Shown here: one piece after another, positions 6,358 through 7,535 of the stretch | Numbering within the stretch: the stretch's first letter is position 1 | Layout: each line of letters starts with the position of its first letter | DNA from: Oscillospiraceae bacterium | GTDB taxonomy: Bacteria; Bacillota; Clostridia; Oscillospirales; Oscillospiraceae | Direction of reading: 5' to 3' | DNA: 7,535 bases | Assembly (NCBI GenBank): GCA_015068335.1 | Contig: SVKT01000076.1 | Coordinates: 1 to 7,535 of the forward strand | Program-made: the position numbers and the translations under genes | Notes under the pieces: generated by a model | Database searches by the model: none | The model's input: only the letters and a program-made list of their open reading frames with translations | Told to the model about the DNA's origin: nothing

Positions 6358-6389
6358 ACAGAATTATGTGGAGCTCTACATAATTCTGT
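6358..6389 (-). terminator. Palindromic hairpin after the tet gene, terminator candidate
   Basis: This is a 32-bp palindrome with 15 of 16 pairs complementary (mismatch 6370/6377) and a GAGCTC centre. As minus-strand RNA it forms a 12-bp stem ACAGAATTATGT / ACATAATTCTGT, followed by TGCATTTT. It lies 21 bp past the tet stop codon. The stem is AT-rich and the T-tract interrupted, so termination may be weak. Confidence 0.5.
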
Positions 6390-6410
6390 AACCTTCTTTG
6401 CTGTGGTGTA

Positions 6411-7535
6411 TCAAGTAATCTTACTGAACATATGGCGCACCTTGTCCAGGCGGCTGTTTGGACGGCGGGGCTGGATGACCGGCTCGCCGACAGCGGCCTG
6501 ATACCCTTTCAGTTCTGTAAGACATACGCTCCGCCCGTTGGTGTAAAAGGCCAGATCAGTACGGTATGCCTGTATATAGCGGGCGGGAATTTCGCCAGTA
6601 AAGACAACTTCATCCTTTTTTACCTGGGCCGTTTCGATAGCGGCACAGTATTTTGGCGCATCGTGATAAGCCCTGGAAAGGTATTCCTGGGGCGCATAGA
6701 GGGTGAACGAGAGATAAGGTTCCAGCAACTGCGTTCCTGATTTCTTCAATGCCTGTTCCAATACAATCGGGGCCAATGAGCGAAAATCCGCCGGCGTGCT
6801 GACCGGGCTATAATAAAGCCCGTATTCAAAGCAAATCTTACAGTCCGTTACGTTCCAGCCGCACAAGCCTTGTTCCAGCCCGTAACGGATACCATCCATG
6901 ACAGCGTTTTGAAAACTCTGGTTCAAGTATCCCAGGGAAACCCGGCTCTCGTATTGTACACCGGAGCCAAGCGGGAGCGGCGTAACAGACAGTCCGATGG
7001 ATGCCCAAAATGGGTTGGGCGGCACCTCAATATGGATAGTGTGGCTGGCTGCTTTGAGCGGCCGCTCTAAATAAATGACGGTAGGTTCCTTCACCGCTGT
7101 TTCAATCTTGTACTTTTCTGCCAGCAAAGCGGAAACAACCTCCAACTGCACCCGGCCCAAAAAAGAAAGAATGATCTCATGGGTGATGGAATCCACCTCG
7201 TAGCGCAAAAGCGGGTCAGTATCCGCAATTTGCGTAAGAGCGTCCAGCAGCCGTTCTCTTTGCGCTGCCGTTTTCGGCGTGATCGTCGTCCGCAGCATGG
7301 GGAGGGGGGCATCGCACCACCTTTCACGAGGAAGCCGGGTGTTGTCCCCTAATACGTCGTTTAATCCCACGCTGTCGCTGGGAAGGATGACAATTTCGCC
7401 CTTGTGGGCGGTGTCTGTCCGAACAATCTCCCCTTTGGATGGAATACGCATCTCTGTGATTTTCAGCTTTTCTCTCCCGGCCAGGGCCACCGTATCCCGC
7501 AGGCGCAGCGTTCCGCTGTATAGCCGCAGATAGAT
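6411..7535 (-). CDS. tet(W): Tetracycline resistance ribosomal protection protein, Tet(W)-like (5' end outside window)
   Basis: This is an open frame of 374 residues plus stop, continuing past the right edge. These proteins are EF-G-like translational GTPases that release tetracycline from the ribosome. The visible part starts in domain II (LRLYSGTLRLRDTVALAG) and covers domains III to V; the GTPase domain, about 265 residues, is outside the window. Diagnostic stretches are ITHEIILSFLGRVQLEVVSA, IHIEVPPNPFWASIGLS, the domain IV tip loop YYSPVSTPADFR (YSPVST encoded at 6812-6795), APQEYLSRAYHDAPKYCA and the end RRPNSRLDKVRHMFSKIT. From memory it matches Tet(W) far better than Tet(M) or Tet(O), but differs in a cluster at about 7278-7406 and ends in KIT rather than KVM, so a divergent or mosaic allele is possible. 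The GTG at 7490 is an internal Val codon, not a start. No frameshift or internal stop is seen in the visible part. Confidence 0.93.
   Translation of the reverse strand: MYLRLYSGTLRLRDTVALAGREKLKITEMRIPSKGEIVRTDTAHKGEIVILPSDSVGLNDVLGDNTRLPRERWCDAPLPMLRTTITPKTAAQRERLLDALTQIADTDPLLRYEVDSITHEIILSFLGRVQLEVVSALLAEKYKIETAVKEPTVIYLERPLKAASHTIHIEVPPNPFWASIGLSVTPLPLGSGVQYESRVSLGYLNQSFQNAVMDGIRYGLEQGLCGWNVTDCKICFEYGLYYSPVSTPADFRSLAPIVLEQALKKSGTQLLEPYLSFTLYAPQEYLSRAYHDAPKYCAAIETAQVKKDEVVFTGEIPARYIQAYRTDLAFYTNGRSVCLTELKGYQAAVGEPVIQPRRPNSRLDKVRHMFSKIT

Larger units (their letters stand above)
6206..7535. mobile_element. Putative integrated element end carrying a tet(W)-like gene
   Basis: Inferred from three observations: the guaA-tail core at 6206-6220, an abrupt change from GC-rich to AT-rich DNA to its right, and a resistance gene of a class often carried on conjugative or mobilisable elements. 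The stretch 6221-6410 has no credible gene and holds palindromes and a direct repeat suited to recombinase or Xis binding. No integrase, relaxase or transposase is visible, so ICE, mobilisable island or another type cannot be told apart. The right end lies outside the window. Confidence 0.5.

Noticed and set aside
6018..6410. tRNA, riboswitch, CRISPR array or insertion sequence in the non-coding region
   Set aside because: No cloverleaf, no conserved riboswitch core, no regularly spaced repeats and no transposase fragment could be seen. The contents are explained by promoter, operator, terminator, junction and palindromes.
7488..7490. GTG at 7490 as the start of a short tet protein
   Set aside because: The same frame continues upstream with Tet(W)-like residues (LRLYSGTLRLRDT) to the window edge, so this GTG is an internal valine codon.

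Overview
The window holds two unlike pieces of DNA that meet near position 6206-6220. The left piece (about 1-6200) is GC-rich and carries five tightly packed genes, all on the minus strand, with strong AGGAGG-type ribosome binding sites. The right piece (about 6221-7535) opens with an AT-rich non-coding stretch and then carries the 3' part of a tet(W)-like tetracycline resistance gene, also on the minus strand. The GC-rich genes, the Gram-positive style expression signals and the tet(W)-type gene suggest a gut Clostridia (Oscillospiraceae-like) genome. That assignment is inference; no taxonomic marker gene is present.

Left piece, in transcription order (right to left): a sigma-A-type promoter (6050-6078) with a perfect 21-bp palindrome just upstream (6084-6104); an FGGY sugar kinase (4536-6017); an amidohydrolase_2-type TIM-barrel hydrolase (3450-4508); an L-arabinose/L-fucose-type sugar isomerase with a complete catalytic Glu/Glu/His/His set (2039-3433); a DUF4432 aldose-1-epimerase-like protein (1015-2028); and an M20 metallopeptidase of the glutamate carboxypeptidase type (1006 running off the left edge). 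Gaps between genes are only 27, 16, 10 and 8 bp, and several ribosome binding sites overlap the preceding stop codon, so this is almost certainly one operon. Mutarotase, isomerase and kinase form a logical route from a cyclic aldose to a phosphorylated ketose. The two hydrolases may release the sugar from a lactone, amide or amino-acid conjugate. The substrate cannot be read from the sequence, and neither a transporter nor a regulator is visible.

Junction: at 6206-6220 the minus strand reads GTC GAG TGG GAA TAA (V-E-W-E-stop), the typical last codons of GMP synthase (guaA). The rest of guaA is absent and is replaced by AT-rich DNA. The 3' end of guaA is a known integration hotspot for tyrosine-recombinase islands, so I read this as one attachment junction. 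In that reading the chromosome (guaA terminator at 6165-6190, then the sugar operon) is on the left, and an integrated element carrying the tet(W)-like gene is on the right. The element end contains a 38-bp near-perfect palindrome, an 11-bp-spaced direct repeat and a hairpin just after the tet stop codon, and no gene. No integrase or relaxase gene is visible, so the type of element is not determined.
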